A stretch of 64,000 nucleotides of DNA from Butyrivibrio sp. MC2021 (GTDB taxonomy: Bacteria > Bacillota > Clostridia > Lachnospirales > Lachnospiraceae). Made by a program: the position numbers and the translations under genes. The first letter of the stretch is position 1, and every line of letters begins with the position of its first letter. This document shows positions 51,344 to 59,850 of this stretch, in pieces. The notes below the pieces were generated by a model. It had not been told where the DNA came from. It worked only from the letters and a program-made list of their open reading frames with translations, and made no database searches. The stretch lies in the NCBI RefSeq assembly GCF_000621605.1, contig NZ_JHXX01000006.1, forward strand, positions 160,009 to 224,008, read 5' to 3'.

Positions 51344-52810
51344 ATGATCACTATTCTTTACGGAGCGGTGCCCGCTCTCTCTGTGGCGCTGTGGTTTTTG
51401 GCAAGGAAGACCACTCTGCCGGAGGAGATTGATGAAACCGGCATCAGCAGAGAGCTTTTGAGGATGTCTCTCTTTCTCTACAAAAAGCTGGTGGGGAGCA
51501 AGAAATTCCGGTTCCTGGAGCCGGAAGCTGTTCGCACCAATCTAAGACAACTGAATAACCCCAGGGATATGGGGAGTCTCCAGACCGGCTATTACATTCG
51601 AAAGCTCAGTTTGGTGCTGCTTTTGGCCAATGCGGGAAGCATTCTGGCGCTGCTGATGCACCTGAGCGTGGTTTTTTCCTCCAATATCGATGACGAGGGA
51701 AGGCTCCTTAGAAGGGACTACGGTGAGGGCTCCTATGATGCGGAGCTGATAGCGGAAAGCCCCGGGGGAGAGGTCATCGGGGAGTTCAGTCTCCCTGTGG
51801 ATGAGCGCAGGTACACTGCGTCCCAGGCAAAAAACCTTTTTGAAGAGGCCTCGGAGATCCTGCCGGGGGCTATCCTTGGCGGCAACCCATCTCTTGATGA
51901 GGTCACGGAGGACCTGAATCTGGTGGAAGTTCTTGAGGGCTATCCCTTCGAGATCGACTGGACCGTGGAGGACTATTCAGTCATGCACTACGACGGAAGT
52001 CTTAATACCGAGGCAATCCCGGCGGGGGGCAAGCCTGTGATGCTGACAGCTACTTTTAGCTACGGAGATGATGCCTTTCAGCAGGTGCTCTATGCCAATG
52101 TAAAACCAAAGACCCTGACTCCCTATGAGCAGCTTATGGAGTCCATAAACGGAAAGCTTAAGGATGCGGATAAAGAGTCCCAATATGACGAGAGCATCCC
52201 CCTCCCCGGCAGCTACGGTGAGACAGAGATCATCTGGAAGGAAAACACACAGGACAACAGCCTCATGCTTCTCATAATGATGCTGGTCCTGTCCGTGGGC
52301 TCCTACGTAATCAAGGACAGAGAGCTGTCCAAGCAGGTCCGGGAAAGATCCAAGGCCCTTTTGTCGGAGTATCCCCAGTTTGTGTCCAAGATGGTCCTGT
52401 ATCTGGGGGCCGGCATGACCATGCGTGGAGCCATTGAAAAGCAGGCCAGAAATTATCAGCAAAAGAAAAGGGCCGGAGCCCCCAAGAGCTATCTCTATGA
52501 AGAGATCCTTCGGTCCGCCAGAGAGCTAAAAAGCGGTGTTCCGGAGACAAAAGTCTACGAGAGCCTTGGGCAGAGGTGTGGAAGTCAGCAGTACACAAGG
52601 CTTTGCACACTTCTTTCCCAAAATCTGAAAAAAGGAAACAGCGAGCTTCTTACCCTGCTTCGAAGCGAAGCGGAAAAAGCCTTTTCCGACAGGCTTGACC
52701 TGGTGAGAAAGGAAGGGGAGGAAGCCGGAACAAGGTTATTGATGCCCATGGTGCTTATGCTTCTTATCGTGATGGTCATCATCATGATTCCCGCATACAT
52801 GGCATTTTAA
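51344..52810 (+). CDS. tadC: Tad platform protein TadC with an inserted extracytoplasmic domain
   Basis: TadC pairs with TadB. The C-terminal part (about 325-485) is a clear T2SSF domain (LLSEYPQFVSKMVLYLGAGMTMRGAIE, YTRLCTLLSQNLKKGNSELLTLL). With 488 residues it is well beyond the usual about 300. After the first spans (about 85-105) a segment of about 190 residues (VVFSSNIDDEGRLLRRDYGE to ETEIIWKENTQ) precedes the span at about 307-325; it is rich in acidic residues and beta-prone and should face outside. This insertion seems specific to clostridial Tad systems. Confidence 0.85.
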   Translation: MITILYGAVPALSVALWFLARKTTLPEEIDETGISRELLRMSLFLYKKLVGSKKFRFLEPEAVRTNLRQLNNPRDMGSLQTGYYIRKLSLVLLLANAGSILALLMHLSVVFSSNIDDEGRLLRRDYGEGSYDAELIAESPGGEVIGEFSLPVDERRYTASQAKNLFEEASEILPGAILGGNPSLDEVTEDLNLVEVLEGYPFEIDWTVEDYSVMHYDGSLNTEAIPAGGKPVMLTATFSYGDDAFQQVLYANVKPKTLTPYEQLMESINGKLKDADKESQYDESIPLPGSYGETEIIWKENTQDNSLMLLIMMLVLSVGSYVIKDRELSKQVRERSKALLSEYPQFVSKMVLYLGAGMTMRGAIEKQARNYQQKKRAGAPKSYLYEEILRSARELKSGVPETKVYESLGQRCGSQQYTRLCTLLSQNLKKGNSELLTLLRSEAEKAFSDRLDLVRKEGEEAGTRLLMPMVLMLLIVMVIIMIPAYMAF

Positions 52811-52844
52811 CAATAAAAAAGAACAAGAAAAAAGGAGAAAAAGT

Positions 52845-53063
52845 ATGAATGATTTAATTTTACGAACAAGAGCATTTGGAGTAGGAGCCTACAGAAGATT
52901 CAAGGACTTCTGGAAGGACGAGGACGGCATGGGAACAGTGGAGGTCATCCTTATCATCGTAGTTCTCATCGGTCTTGTCATTATTTTCAAGAAAGAGATT
53001 TCAGGAATTGTGGATGATGTCTTTAAAGCGATCAGAAGAGATACCCGTGCGATCATCAGCTAA
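52845..53063 (+). CDS. flp: Flp-type pilin
   Basis: This 72-residue prepilin has a basic leader, DEDGMGTVEVILIIVVLIGLVIIF with the peptidase site at Gly-Met or Gly-Thr and the required Glu at +5, and a single hydrophobic helix. It is the major subunit candidate of the Tad pilus. The tail is short and charged (KKEISGIVDDVFKAIRRDT). AAAGGAG precedes the ATG. Confidence 0.9.
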   Translation: MNDLILRTRAFGVGAYRRFKDFWKDEDGMGTVEVILIIVVLIGLVIIFKKEISGIVDDVFKAIRRDTRAIIS

Positions 53064-54483
53064 GGCCTACCTGACGGTATTCCTTTCACTGTCCATAATG
53101 ATCATTCTGTCACTTATTCTGGCTCTTTATCAGGGAGCCAGGATCGGGGCAGTGAGGATGAAGGCGGAATGCGTGGCTGACATCTCCATGAATTCCTGCC
53201 TGGGGGAATACAGCAGGGCTTTGTACGACCAATACGGGCTTCTTATGGTGGATATGGCCTACGGCACAGGAAAAGGCTCTGTAAAAAAAATGGAGGAGCA
53301 CCTCAAATACTATGCGGACAAGAACTTTCAGCGAAATGCTGTCGGTAAGCTCACAGGAGCTGACACTATGCTCTCCATGAACTGCGACGAGGCCAAGGTC
53401 ACCGGCTTTTCCCTTGCCAGTGACGGTGAGGGCGCGGTGCTGAACCGCCAGATCCTGGCCTATATGGAGGCTGAGCCTGTGGAGGGATTACTATCCGATG
53501 TTCTCAAAAACTTAAGCGACCTCACATCCGCAGGCCTTGATTCCACTGATGTGGAGGCTATGGCAGCAGCCAATCAGGCTCAGCTGGATGCCATTATCCC
53601 GCCAAAGATCATCAATGACGAGGGAAAAGAGGAAGAGGTTCCCCTGGGAAATCCGGCAGACGGAGTGAACTGTTTTAAAAGCCTGGGACCACTGGTGCTG
53701 TCTATTCCTGATAAAAGCAAGATATCTACCGCTACAGCCAGCCTTGGAACACTGGCCTCCCACAGGGAGCTGGGCCATGGAACAGGCCTTGATGAGAGCG
53801 GACCCACGGATGCCCAGAAGCTTCTTTTGGAGCAGTATTACTACGAAAAGTGCAGCCGCTACGGGGATACCCTTGATAAATCCCTTCTTAAGTACCAGCT
53901 GGAATATATGATCTACGGCAAAGGCAGCGACTACGAGAATCTTCAGAGCATGGCCTGGACCCTGCTTTTTTGGAGAGAGGCTTCCAATATGCTCTATCTC
54001 TTTTCCTGCTCGGAAAAAGTGGAAGAGGCAGAGCTCCTGGCGGATACCCTGGCCATCATCCTCTTTATGCCTGAGATAAGGGATATCCTTAAGTATTCCA
54101 TTCTTTTTGCCTGGACCTTCGCAGAGTCCATCTCGGACCTCAATATTCTTTTTGACGGAGGAAGGGTTCCCATCCTAAAGAGCGATAGGACCTGGAGGCT
54201 GAGTCTTCTGAACATGCTTCTTTTCAGGGACTTTCTTCGGGGAGGAGACCTGGGAGAGGGGCTATATTATCAGGACTACCTGCGGATCAAGCTTTTCATG
54301 ACAGATTCTTCAACTAAGACAAAAAGGATGATGGACATCATAGAGATGGACGTCAGAAAAACCGCCGGCAACAGCGGATTTCGGATAGATCACTGCGTGG
54401 ATATTTTCAGGGCGGAGATCACAGTGGGAACAAGATACGGATATGAAGCAAAGGTGGACAAAATCTATGGCTATGAGGAGTAA
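53014..54483 (+). CDS. DUF5702-like Tad locus protein
   Basis: About 489 residues. One N-terminal transmembrane segment (about 17-38: YLTVFLSLSIMIILSLILALY) is followed by a long extracytoplasmic helical part with RMKAECVADISMNSCLGEYSRALYDQYGLLMVD, like large TadE/TadG-type minor pilins. It matches the DUF5702 family found in Tad loci of Clostridia. Start: ATG 53014 has AGGA 7 bases upstream but overlaps flp by 50 bp; GTG at 53047 is an alternative. Confidence 0.75.
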   Translation: MMSLKRSEEIPVRSSAKAYLTVFLSLSIMIILSLILALYQGARIGAVRMKAECVADISMNSCLGEYSRALYDQYGLLMVDMAYGTGKGSVKKMEEHLKYYADKNFQRNAVGKLTGADTMLSMNCDEAKVTGFSLASDGEGAVLNRQILAYMEAEPVEGLLSDVLKNLSDLTSAGLDSTDVEAMAAANQAQLDAIIPPKIINDEGKEEEVPLGNPADGVNCFKSLGPLVLSIPDKSKISTATASLGTLASHRELGHGTGLDESGPTDAQKLLLEQYYYEKCSRYGDTLDKSLLKYQLEYMIYGKGSDYENLQSMAWTLLFWREASNMLYLFSCSEKVEEAELLADTLAIILFMPEIRDILKYSILFAWTFAESISDLNILFDGGRVPILKSDRTWRLSLLNMLLFRDFLRGGDLGEGLYYQDYLRIKLFMTDSSTKTKRMMDIIEMDVRKTAGNSGFRIDHCVDIFRAEITVGTRYGYEAKVDKIYGYEE

Positions 54484-54490
54484 TGCGCTG

Positions 54491-55390
54491 ATGGAAGCTG
54501 ATAAGGGCACTTCTTTAAAAGACCAAACAAAAATAAAAAAGAAAGAAGATACGTTTTTCCGGACGATAAGAAGAAGTAAGGAAGTGCTCCTATCTGCTTC
54601 TATCACCGTGGAAGCCTCGATAGTTCTCCCCCTCTTTATTTTCTTCTTCGTTAATATTATGACCGCCTTTAATGTCATCAAGGTCCAGTCGGATCTTGAG
54701 GCGGCGCTTCACCAGACGGGAAGCGAAATAGCCCTGGTGGGCTATGACATTAAAACCGGAAAGGATGCCCTTGGTCTTGGCGGTGACTCCCTTGTCAAAG
54801 ACGTGCTGGCGGCGGGAGGTTACATGGCTTACGCATCCCACAGTGTAAAAAAATACCTGGGGGACAGCGTCAACAAAAGCTGTGTGACGGGCGGGGCATC
54901 CGGACTGAGTTTTCTGACATCAAAGATAATGGCGGGAGACGACTACATAGATATAGTGGTGGATTACAAGGTCCATCCGCTGATTCCTATCATTGGATTT
55001 AAGGAATTCAAGGTTCAGTCCAGGTATTATGGGCACGCCTGGACCGGCTATGACATATCCGGAGGACTGGCCGGCGAAGACTCCGAGGAAGAGATGGTCT
55101 ATGTCACGGAGCATGGAACAGTCTATCACAGAAACGCCGGCTGCAAGCATCTGAAGATCGATGTGCGGAGCATCCCCTTTGACAGCCTTGGATTTGCAAG
55201 AAGTAAGGACGGCTCCAAATACTACCCCTGCGAATACTGCGCAGAGACCGTGGGCGGCGGAAACGTCTTTGTGACGGATTACGGAACCAGATACCACAGC
55301 AGCGTCAGCTGCCCCGGATTAAAAAGAAAAATCTATACAATCCCCATCTCCGAGGTGGGTGGACGAGGCCCCTGCAGCGCCTGCGGGTGA
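54491..55390 (+). CDS. TadE-like pseudopilin with a duplicated cysteine motif
   Basis: The 299-residue protein has a TadE-type segment SASITVEASIVLPLFIFFFVNIM (about 33-55) with the Glu of the pseudopilin cleavage site. The C-terminal about 100 residues hold two copies of one unit: VYVTEHGTVYHRNAGCKHL...YYPCEYC and VFVTDYGTRYHSSVSCPGL...GPCSAC. The pattern YHxxxxC...PCxxC looks like a small zinc or disulfide module exposed outside the cell. ATG 54491 has GAGGAG 10 bases upstream. Confidence 0.8.
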   Translation: MEADKGTSLKDQTKIKKKEDTFFRTIRRSKEVLLSASITVEASIVLPLFIFFFVNIMTAFNVIKVQSDLEAALHQTGSEIALVGYDIKTGKDALGLGGDSLVKDVLAAGGYMAYASHSVKKYLGDSVNKSCVTGGASGLSFLTSKIMAGDDYIDIVVDYKVHPLIPIIGFKEFKVQSRYYGHAWTGYDISGGLAGEDSEEEMVYVTEHGTVYHRNAGCKHLKIDVRSIPFDSLGFARSKDGSKYYPCEYCAETVGGGNVFVTDYGTRYHSSVSCPGLKRKIYTIPISEVGGRGPCSACG

Positions 55391-55413
55391 GCCGGGTCAC
55401 GGAAAGGACAGAT

Positions 55414-55860
55414 ATGATATTTGTAGATGCATTTTTTAAAACAACCCTGATCTCAGTTCTCGTCTGGGCTGCGGTGAGGGACATCAGGAAAAAAGAGGTG
55501 TCTGCTACCCTGCTTATTTTGTGCGGCGTCGTAGCCCTTTTGGATATTATCGTGATACTTTTTATGAATACAGCCACTGTTTGGAGCCTTATCGCCTGCC
55601 TGATTCCCGGGGCTGTGATGCTTCTTATCTCCAGAGCCACCGGACAGAGTCTTGGCTACGGAGACGGGCTGATGGCCCTTTGCATAGCTCCTGCCTTTGG
55701 TCTTGAAAAGGCGGCCCTGGGGCTTATCCTGGCAGTTTTTCTCTGCGGCTTTTTGTCACTTTTTCTTCTGGTCTGCAAAAAAGCCAAAGGGAAGACCCGG
55801 ATACCCTTTTTACCCTTCATGGCAGTGGGAATGGGGGTGATGGTCCTTGCGCAGGTTTAA
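55414..55860 (+). CDS. Prepilin peptidase (A24 family), second of two in the Tad locus
   Basis: The 148-residue membrane protein has the aspartate motifs of type IV prepilin peptidases: Asp in WAAVRDIRKKEVS and GYGDG in GQSLGYGDGLMALC. It is distinct in sequence from the peptidase at 47935, so one may process Flp and the other the TadE-like proteins. ATG 55414 follows GGAAAGGA; an earlier GTG at 55387 overlaps the upstream stop. Confidence 0.88.
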   Translation: MIFVDAFFKTTLISVLVWAAVRDIRKKEVSATLLILCGVVALLDIIVILFMNTATVWSLIACLIPGAVMLLISRATGQSLGYGDGLMALCIAPAFGLEKAALGLILAVFLCGFLSLFLLVCKKAKGKTRIPFLPFMAVGMGVMVLAQV

Positions 55861-56299
55861 GGCATATATGACTCTGGAGGCCTCCCTTATCATTCCAATG
55901 GTTATCTGCGTGATAGTGATGCTGATATGGGGCGCCTACTACATGTACAACAGGGCGATCCTCAGTCAGGACTGTTATATTCTGGCATTACGGGCCAGCG
56001 TGAAGGCCGATGCCAAAAAGAAAGTGGCCCCCGCAGACTACGTGGCAGCAGGAGCCTCCAAGCAGGCCGGCGGCAGGTACTTCGGGGCCGACAAGCCCGC
56101 CTTCAGCGCGGCGGTTTCCGGCAAGGAGGTCAAGGTAAAGGGCACCACCAAAATAAGGAACTCCGCCATGGGAAGATATTTTCTCAAGATAAAATCCGGC
56201 TGGGAGCTGGAAGCAGTGCTAAAAGCCAGGATCAGAAATGACCCGAAGCACATCAGAAGAATCAAGAGGCTTAAGGATATAGGAGAAAAAGTGTTATGA
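55847..56299 (+). CDS. TadE-like pseudopilin
   Basis: The 150-residue protein starts with RRFKAYMTLEASLIIPMVICVIVMLIWGAYY, a prepilin-like leader with the Glu at the expected place and one membrane helix. The rest is an Ala/Lys-rich outer domain. It may start at TTG 55847 or ATG 55868. It overlaps the peptidase gene by 14 bp and the FHA gene by 4 bp. Confidence 0.85.
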   Translation: MRRFKAYMTLEASLIIPMVICVIVMLIWGAYYMYNRAILSQDCYILALRASVKADAKKKVAPADYVAAGASKQAGGRYFGADKPAFSAAVSGKEVKVKGTTKIRNSAMGRYFLKIKSGWELEAVLKARIRNDPKHIRRIKRLKDIGEKVL

Positions 56300-57711
56300 A
56301 TTACAAGTATTACAGAGATTTAAAGCACAATTACCTGGTGGTAAAGCTTGAAAAGCAGAGCGAGGGCGAGGCCTACCAGCTCAAGATCCTGTCGGGAGGG
56401 AGGCTTGCGGGGCTTCTTCCCTGCGATGTAAGAAATGTCAACGGGGAGCAGTTTCTGTATTATGAGATAGGCTCCATGCAGAGCCTTCGTGACAGATACA
56501 CCTCAAGAGGCATGAACAGGGCCCAGCAGCTTCAGCTTTTTTCCGATATGAAGGACATGCTGGAGGGGCTCTCCGAGTATCTTCTTGGAGAGGACGGCGT
56601 GGTTTTTGATGCGGACAGCATATTTGTGGACCTGACCACGGGCCGCTACAGCTTTATGTTCTGCCCTTTTGCGGCAGCGGAAGGGGGCTTTGAAAAACTG
56701 ACAGAGCAGCTCCTTGATATGACCAATTCAGAGGATGAGGAGGCAGCCACTGCCATTTATGAGCTCTGCGAATACGCCACGGGAAAAGGGGCCATGACCA
56801 TAGAGGGCATAGAAAAGCTCTTGAAAGCTGCCCCGGCCTGTGAAAAAGAGACTCCTCTTCCGGCGGTTATCCCGCCCGGGGAGAGCATTTCCTTTGAGCC
56901 GGAAGACAGCGATGATGAGGATGAGGACGAGGAAGATGATGAGGAGGCGGCAGTTTTTGCAGGCATCAGATCCCATAAGTCCTTCGGTTTAAAAAGAGCT
57001 GAGCAGAAGCTTGGGGCCAGGGCACAGCTTCTTTTGGCAGGACTATTTGCCCTTCTGGTGGCAGGCATGGTCTATGTCAGAAAGGCCTACATCCTCACCA
57101 GCCAGGAGAATTACATGTCCATGGCAGTTATGGCCGTATCCCTGGTGTGCGGAGCCCTGTGCTTTGTCAGCGGCTTTAAGGGCTACCGCGGAAAAAATAT
57201 GCCTGATGAGGAAAAAGTCATTTCCCATGAAGACATCAGTGAATCTGAGGAAGAAGAGGAGGAAGAGCCCGGATTTAGTTATAACTACGACTATGAGGAG
57301 CCTGTGAATGAGAGCTTTTACAAGACTCCTTTGAAGATAACCGCCGGCAGCAGCGGTGATGGCTGTGTGAATAACGCCACCATGGTTCTCAACATGGATG
57401 AAGAGATAAGCGGCCCTCTTAACCTTTACAGCAGAAATCTTGATAAGACAGTAAGGATCTGCCTTGATAAGCTGCCCCTCACCATCGGCAAGATGGAGGG
57501 CTGCGTCGACAAGGTATTAAAGGATATGAGCGTATCCAGAATTCACTGTAGGATATTCAGAGATGAGGACAGCGGAAGGCTGGCCCTGGTTGATCTCAAC
57601 TCCACCAACGGAACCTTCAAGAACGGCCTTAAACTGACCCCTCAGGAAAAGAATTACATCGATGAGGGGGACGAGGTGAGAATAGGTAGAATTTGCTTCG
57701 ACTGTAGGTAA
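56296..57711 (+). CDS. DUF6382/FHA-domain membrane protein
   Basis: The 471-residue protein has a cytosolic N-terminal domain (about 1-180, DUF6382 type: NYKYYRDLKHNYLVVKL, FMFCPFAAAEGGFEKLTEQLLDMTN), an acidic linker, two membrane spans (about 237-255 and 275-293), a second acidic linker and a C-terminal FHA domain (about 385-470: LTIGKMEG, MSVSRIHCRI, LVDLNSTNGTFKNG). The FHA SRIH and NSTNGT residues that read phosphothreonine are intact. It closes the Tad operon and probably links the pilus to Ser/Thr phosphorylation. Confidence 0.88.
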   Translation: MNYKYYRDLKHNYLVVKLEKQSEGEAYQLKILSGGRLAGLLPCDVRNVNGEQFLYYEIGSMQSLRDRYTSRGMNRAQQLQLFSDMKDMLEGLSEYLLGEDGVVFDADSIFVDLTTGRYSFMFCPFAAAEGGFEKLTEQLLDMTNSEDEEAATAIYELCEYATGKGAMTIEGIEKLLKAAPACEKETPLPAVIPPGESISFEPEDSDDEDEDEEDDEEAAVFAGIRSHKSFGLKRAEQKLGARAQLLLAGLFALLVAGMVYVRKAYILTSQENYMSMAVMAVSLVCGALCFVSGFKGYRGKNMPDEEKVISHEDISESEEEEEEEPGFSYNYDYEEPVNESFYKTPLKITAGSSGDGCVNNATMVLNMDEEISGPLNLYSRNLDKTVRICLDKLPLTIGKMEGCVDKVLKDMSVSRIHCRIFRDEDSGRLALVDLNSTNGTFKNGLKLTPQEKNYIDEGDEVRIGRICFDCR

Positions 57712-57724
57712 ATTGTGTTATAAT
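57697..57724 (+). promoter_or_regulatory. Predicted promoter for the flavodoxin/SCP2 gene
   Basis: TTCGAC (57697-57702) and TATAAT (57719-57724) are 16 bp apart and partly inside the FHA gene end, 26 bp before the next start codon. Confidence 0.5.
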
Positions 57725-57750
57725 AGCCTTAATTAGTTGGAGGGAAGTTC

Positions 57751-58764
57751 ATGAAGATCAATATCTATTATGGGGGCAGAGGGATTATCGACGATCCCAC
57801 GCTTCAAGTAATCTCACAGATCACCACTGTTTTACAGGAACTTAATGTTAAGGTACAGCAGTACAATCTCTACGAACAGAGAAACGGCATAACCGCACTT
57901 CCCAACACCCTCAAGGATGCGGACGGCGTTATTCTTGCTTCCACCGTTGAGTGGTTCGGCGTTGGCGGATATATGATGCAGTTCCTTGATGCCTGCTGGC
58001 TTTACGGAGATAAGAACAGGATCAGGGAAATCTACATGGCTCCGGTTGTTATGAGCACAACCCACGGCGAAAGAGAGGGCATGATGAGTCTTCTGGCTGC
58101 CTGGGAGATGCTGGGAGGTCTTCCCTGCGACGGAATATGCGGCTATATCCCGGATACTACCAAGCTGGAGACCAACACCGAATATATCAAGATCATTGAG
58201 AAAAAGACCGAGAACATCTACAGGACCATCAATCAGAAGATGGCTGTTTTCCCCACCAGCAATCAGGCCGTTATCAACAAGGTTGCGGTTGCCAAGGGCA
58301 TAGACCTTACACCTCAGGAGTCGGAGCAGCTTTCCGAGTATGCCTCCGATGATAAATATGTTAAAAAGCAAAAGGAAGATCTTCAGGAGCTGGCCAGCAT
58401 CTTCAGAGACAAGATGGGCAAAGAAGATTCCGCATCGGGCAATACCGATGAGTATATCAAGAAGCTCAACAGAGTCTTTACCCCTGTTGCCGGAATCCGC
58501 TCCAAGTACAAGATCATTCTTCAGGACAATCCCAAGCTTCGCCCGGTGATAGTCGACGTTGACAACTCCAAATGCGAGTGCAGAACCGGTGACGAGGATG
58601 GCTGCGATGTTATTATTACCTCAGATCAGAAGGTCTTTGAGGACATTCTTGACGGCAGACTTACCTTCCAGAGAGCATTTATGGCAGGTAATATCAAGAT
58701 GAAAGGCGACTTCAAGCTCCTTAGGAGCATGGATCAGCTTTTTGATCTGATGCAGAACGATTGA
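57751..58764 (+). CDS. Flavodoxin-like/SCP2-like two-domain protein
   Basis: The 337-residue protein begins with an NAD(P)H:FMN-reductase-like flavodoxin fold (about 1-150: KINIYYGGRGIIDDPTLQVI, ADGVILASTVEWFGVGGYMMQFLDACW, APVVMSTTHGEREG). It ends with an SCP2 sterol-carrier-like domain (about 240-337: DGRLTFQRAFMAGNIKMKGDFKLLRSMDQLF). The combination suggests a redox or lipid-linked role; no catalytic function can be assigned. TTGGAGGG precedes the ATG. Confidence 0.75.
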   Translation: MKINIYYGGRGIIDDPTLQVISQITTVLQELNVKVQQYNLYEQRNGITALPNTLKDADGVILASTVEWFGVGGYMMQFLDACWLYGDKNRIREIYMAPVVMSTTHGEREGMMSLLAAWEMLGGLPCDGICGYIPDTTKLETNTEYIKIIEKKTENIYRTINQKMAVFPTSNQAVINKVAVAKGIDLTPQESEQLSEYASDDKYVKKQKEDLQELASIFRDKMGKEDSASGNTDEYIKKLNRVFTPVAGIRSKYKIILQDNPKLRPVIVDVDNSKCECRTGDEDGCDVIITSDQKVFEDILDGRLTFQRAFMAGNIKMKGDFKLLRSMDQLFDLMQND

Positions 58765-58783
58765 AGCCTGAAAGGATTTTGCT

Positions 58784-59434
58784 ATGGATTATAATACAGA
58801 ATCAAATCCCGATGATTTTATTAAACACCAGGGAGATATATACAGGAATGCATTCGTCACACTGATTTTACTGGGAGTGAATGTTATTATTTTTCTCCTG
58901 GGACCAATCGTGGGAGATGTTATGTACAACAAAGGAGCACTGGTTACCTACAGGGTTCTGATGGAGGGTGAATTTTACAGGATATTCACCGCCATGTTCC
59001 TCCATGCCGGCATAGAGCATCTTATCAACAATATGCTGCAGCTGGTCATTGTGGGAGCTATCGTGGAGCAGTATACAGGCCACAGCTTCTTTATTATCAT
59101 GTATCTTATATCCGGTATCTTTGGGAATCTTTTGTCCATGGCCTACGAGGTCCGCAACAATCTCAACTGGGTATCGGTGGGAGCCAGCGGAGCCATCATG
59201 GGAATCGTAGGTTTCATGGTGATCTGGCTCGTGATCAACAGACGTAAGTTTATTCAGAACAAGAGCCTTATGATGAGGCTTGGCCTCTTGGCAGTTTTTC
59301 TTATCTACACATGCTTTTTCCAGGAAGGAGCCAATACACTGGCTCATCTTGGCGGATTCCTCACAGGTGGTGTGTTTGGAATCATCAATATAGTACTTCT
59401 AAAAAACAGAAAGAATATGGAGGGTATTGCATAA
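58784..59434 (+). CDS. Rhomboid family intramembrane serine protease
   Basis: The 216-residue membrane protein has about six spans, the oxyanion region HAGIEHLINNM, catalytic Ser135 in VGASGAIMG and catalytic His188 in LAHLGGFLTGGVFG. Rhomboids cleave within or near membrane helices. Its stop overlaps the ATG of the HIT gene (TAATG). Confidence 0.94.
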   Translation: MDYNTESNPDDFIKHQGDIYRNAFVTLILLGVNVIIFLLGPIVGDVMYNKGALVTYRVLMEGEFYRIFTAMFLHAGIEHLINNMLQLVIVGAIVEQYTGHSFFIIMYLISGIFGNLLSMAYEVRNNLNWVSVGASGAIMGIVGFMVIWLVINRRKFIQNKSLMMRLGLLAVFLIYTCFFQEGANTLAHLGGFLTGGVFGIINIVLLKNRKNMEGIA

Positions 59435-59841
59435 TGGACGGCTGTATTTTTTGTAAGATAGCAAGCGGAGAGATTCCGTCAAATACAATTTATGAGGATG
59501 ACAATTTCAGAGTGATCTTAGACCTGGGACCTGCTACCAAGGGACATGCACTGGTACTTCCCAAGGCTCATTACGCAGATCTTTTTGAGATTCCTGATGA
59601 GACCCTGGCTGGCGCTGTTAATACCGGTAAGAAGGTTGCAGCCATGATGAAGAAGACTCTGAAGTGCGACGGCCTTAACCTTGTTCAGAACAACGGAGAG
59701 GCAGCAGGACAGACAGTTATGCACTTCCACCTTCATGTGATCCCCAGATATGAGAATGACGGACAGCACATCCTTTGGAAGCCTACATCTCCATCAGCTG
59801 AGGAGCTTACCGCAATTAAAGATGAGATTTTGAAAGGCTGA
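59434..59841 (+). CDS. HIT family protein (HinT-like)
   Basis: The 135-residue protein has the zinc-knuckle start CIFCKIASGEIPS, and the nucleotide-binding histidine triad HFHLHVIPR (97-105). HinT-type proteins hydrolyse purine nucleoside phosphoramidates. ATG 59434 lies in the overlap with the rhomboid gene and has GGAGGG upstream; an upstream frame entry at 59311 is inside the rhomboid gene. Confidence 0.95.
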   Translation: MDGCIFCKIASGEIPSNTIYEDDNFRVILDLGPATKGHALVLPKAHYADLFEIPDETLAGAVNTGKKVAAMMKKTLKCDGLNLVQNNGEAAGQTVMHFHLHVIPRYENDGQHILWKPTSPSAEELTAIKDEILKG

Positions 59842-59850
59842 TACAGGATA

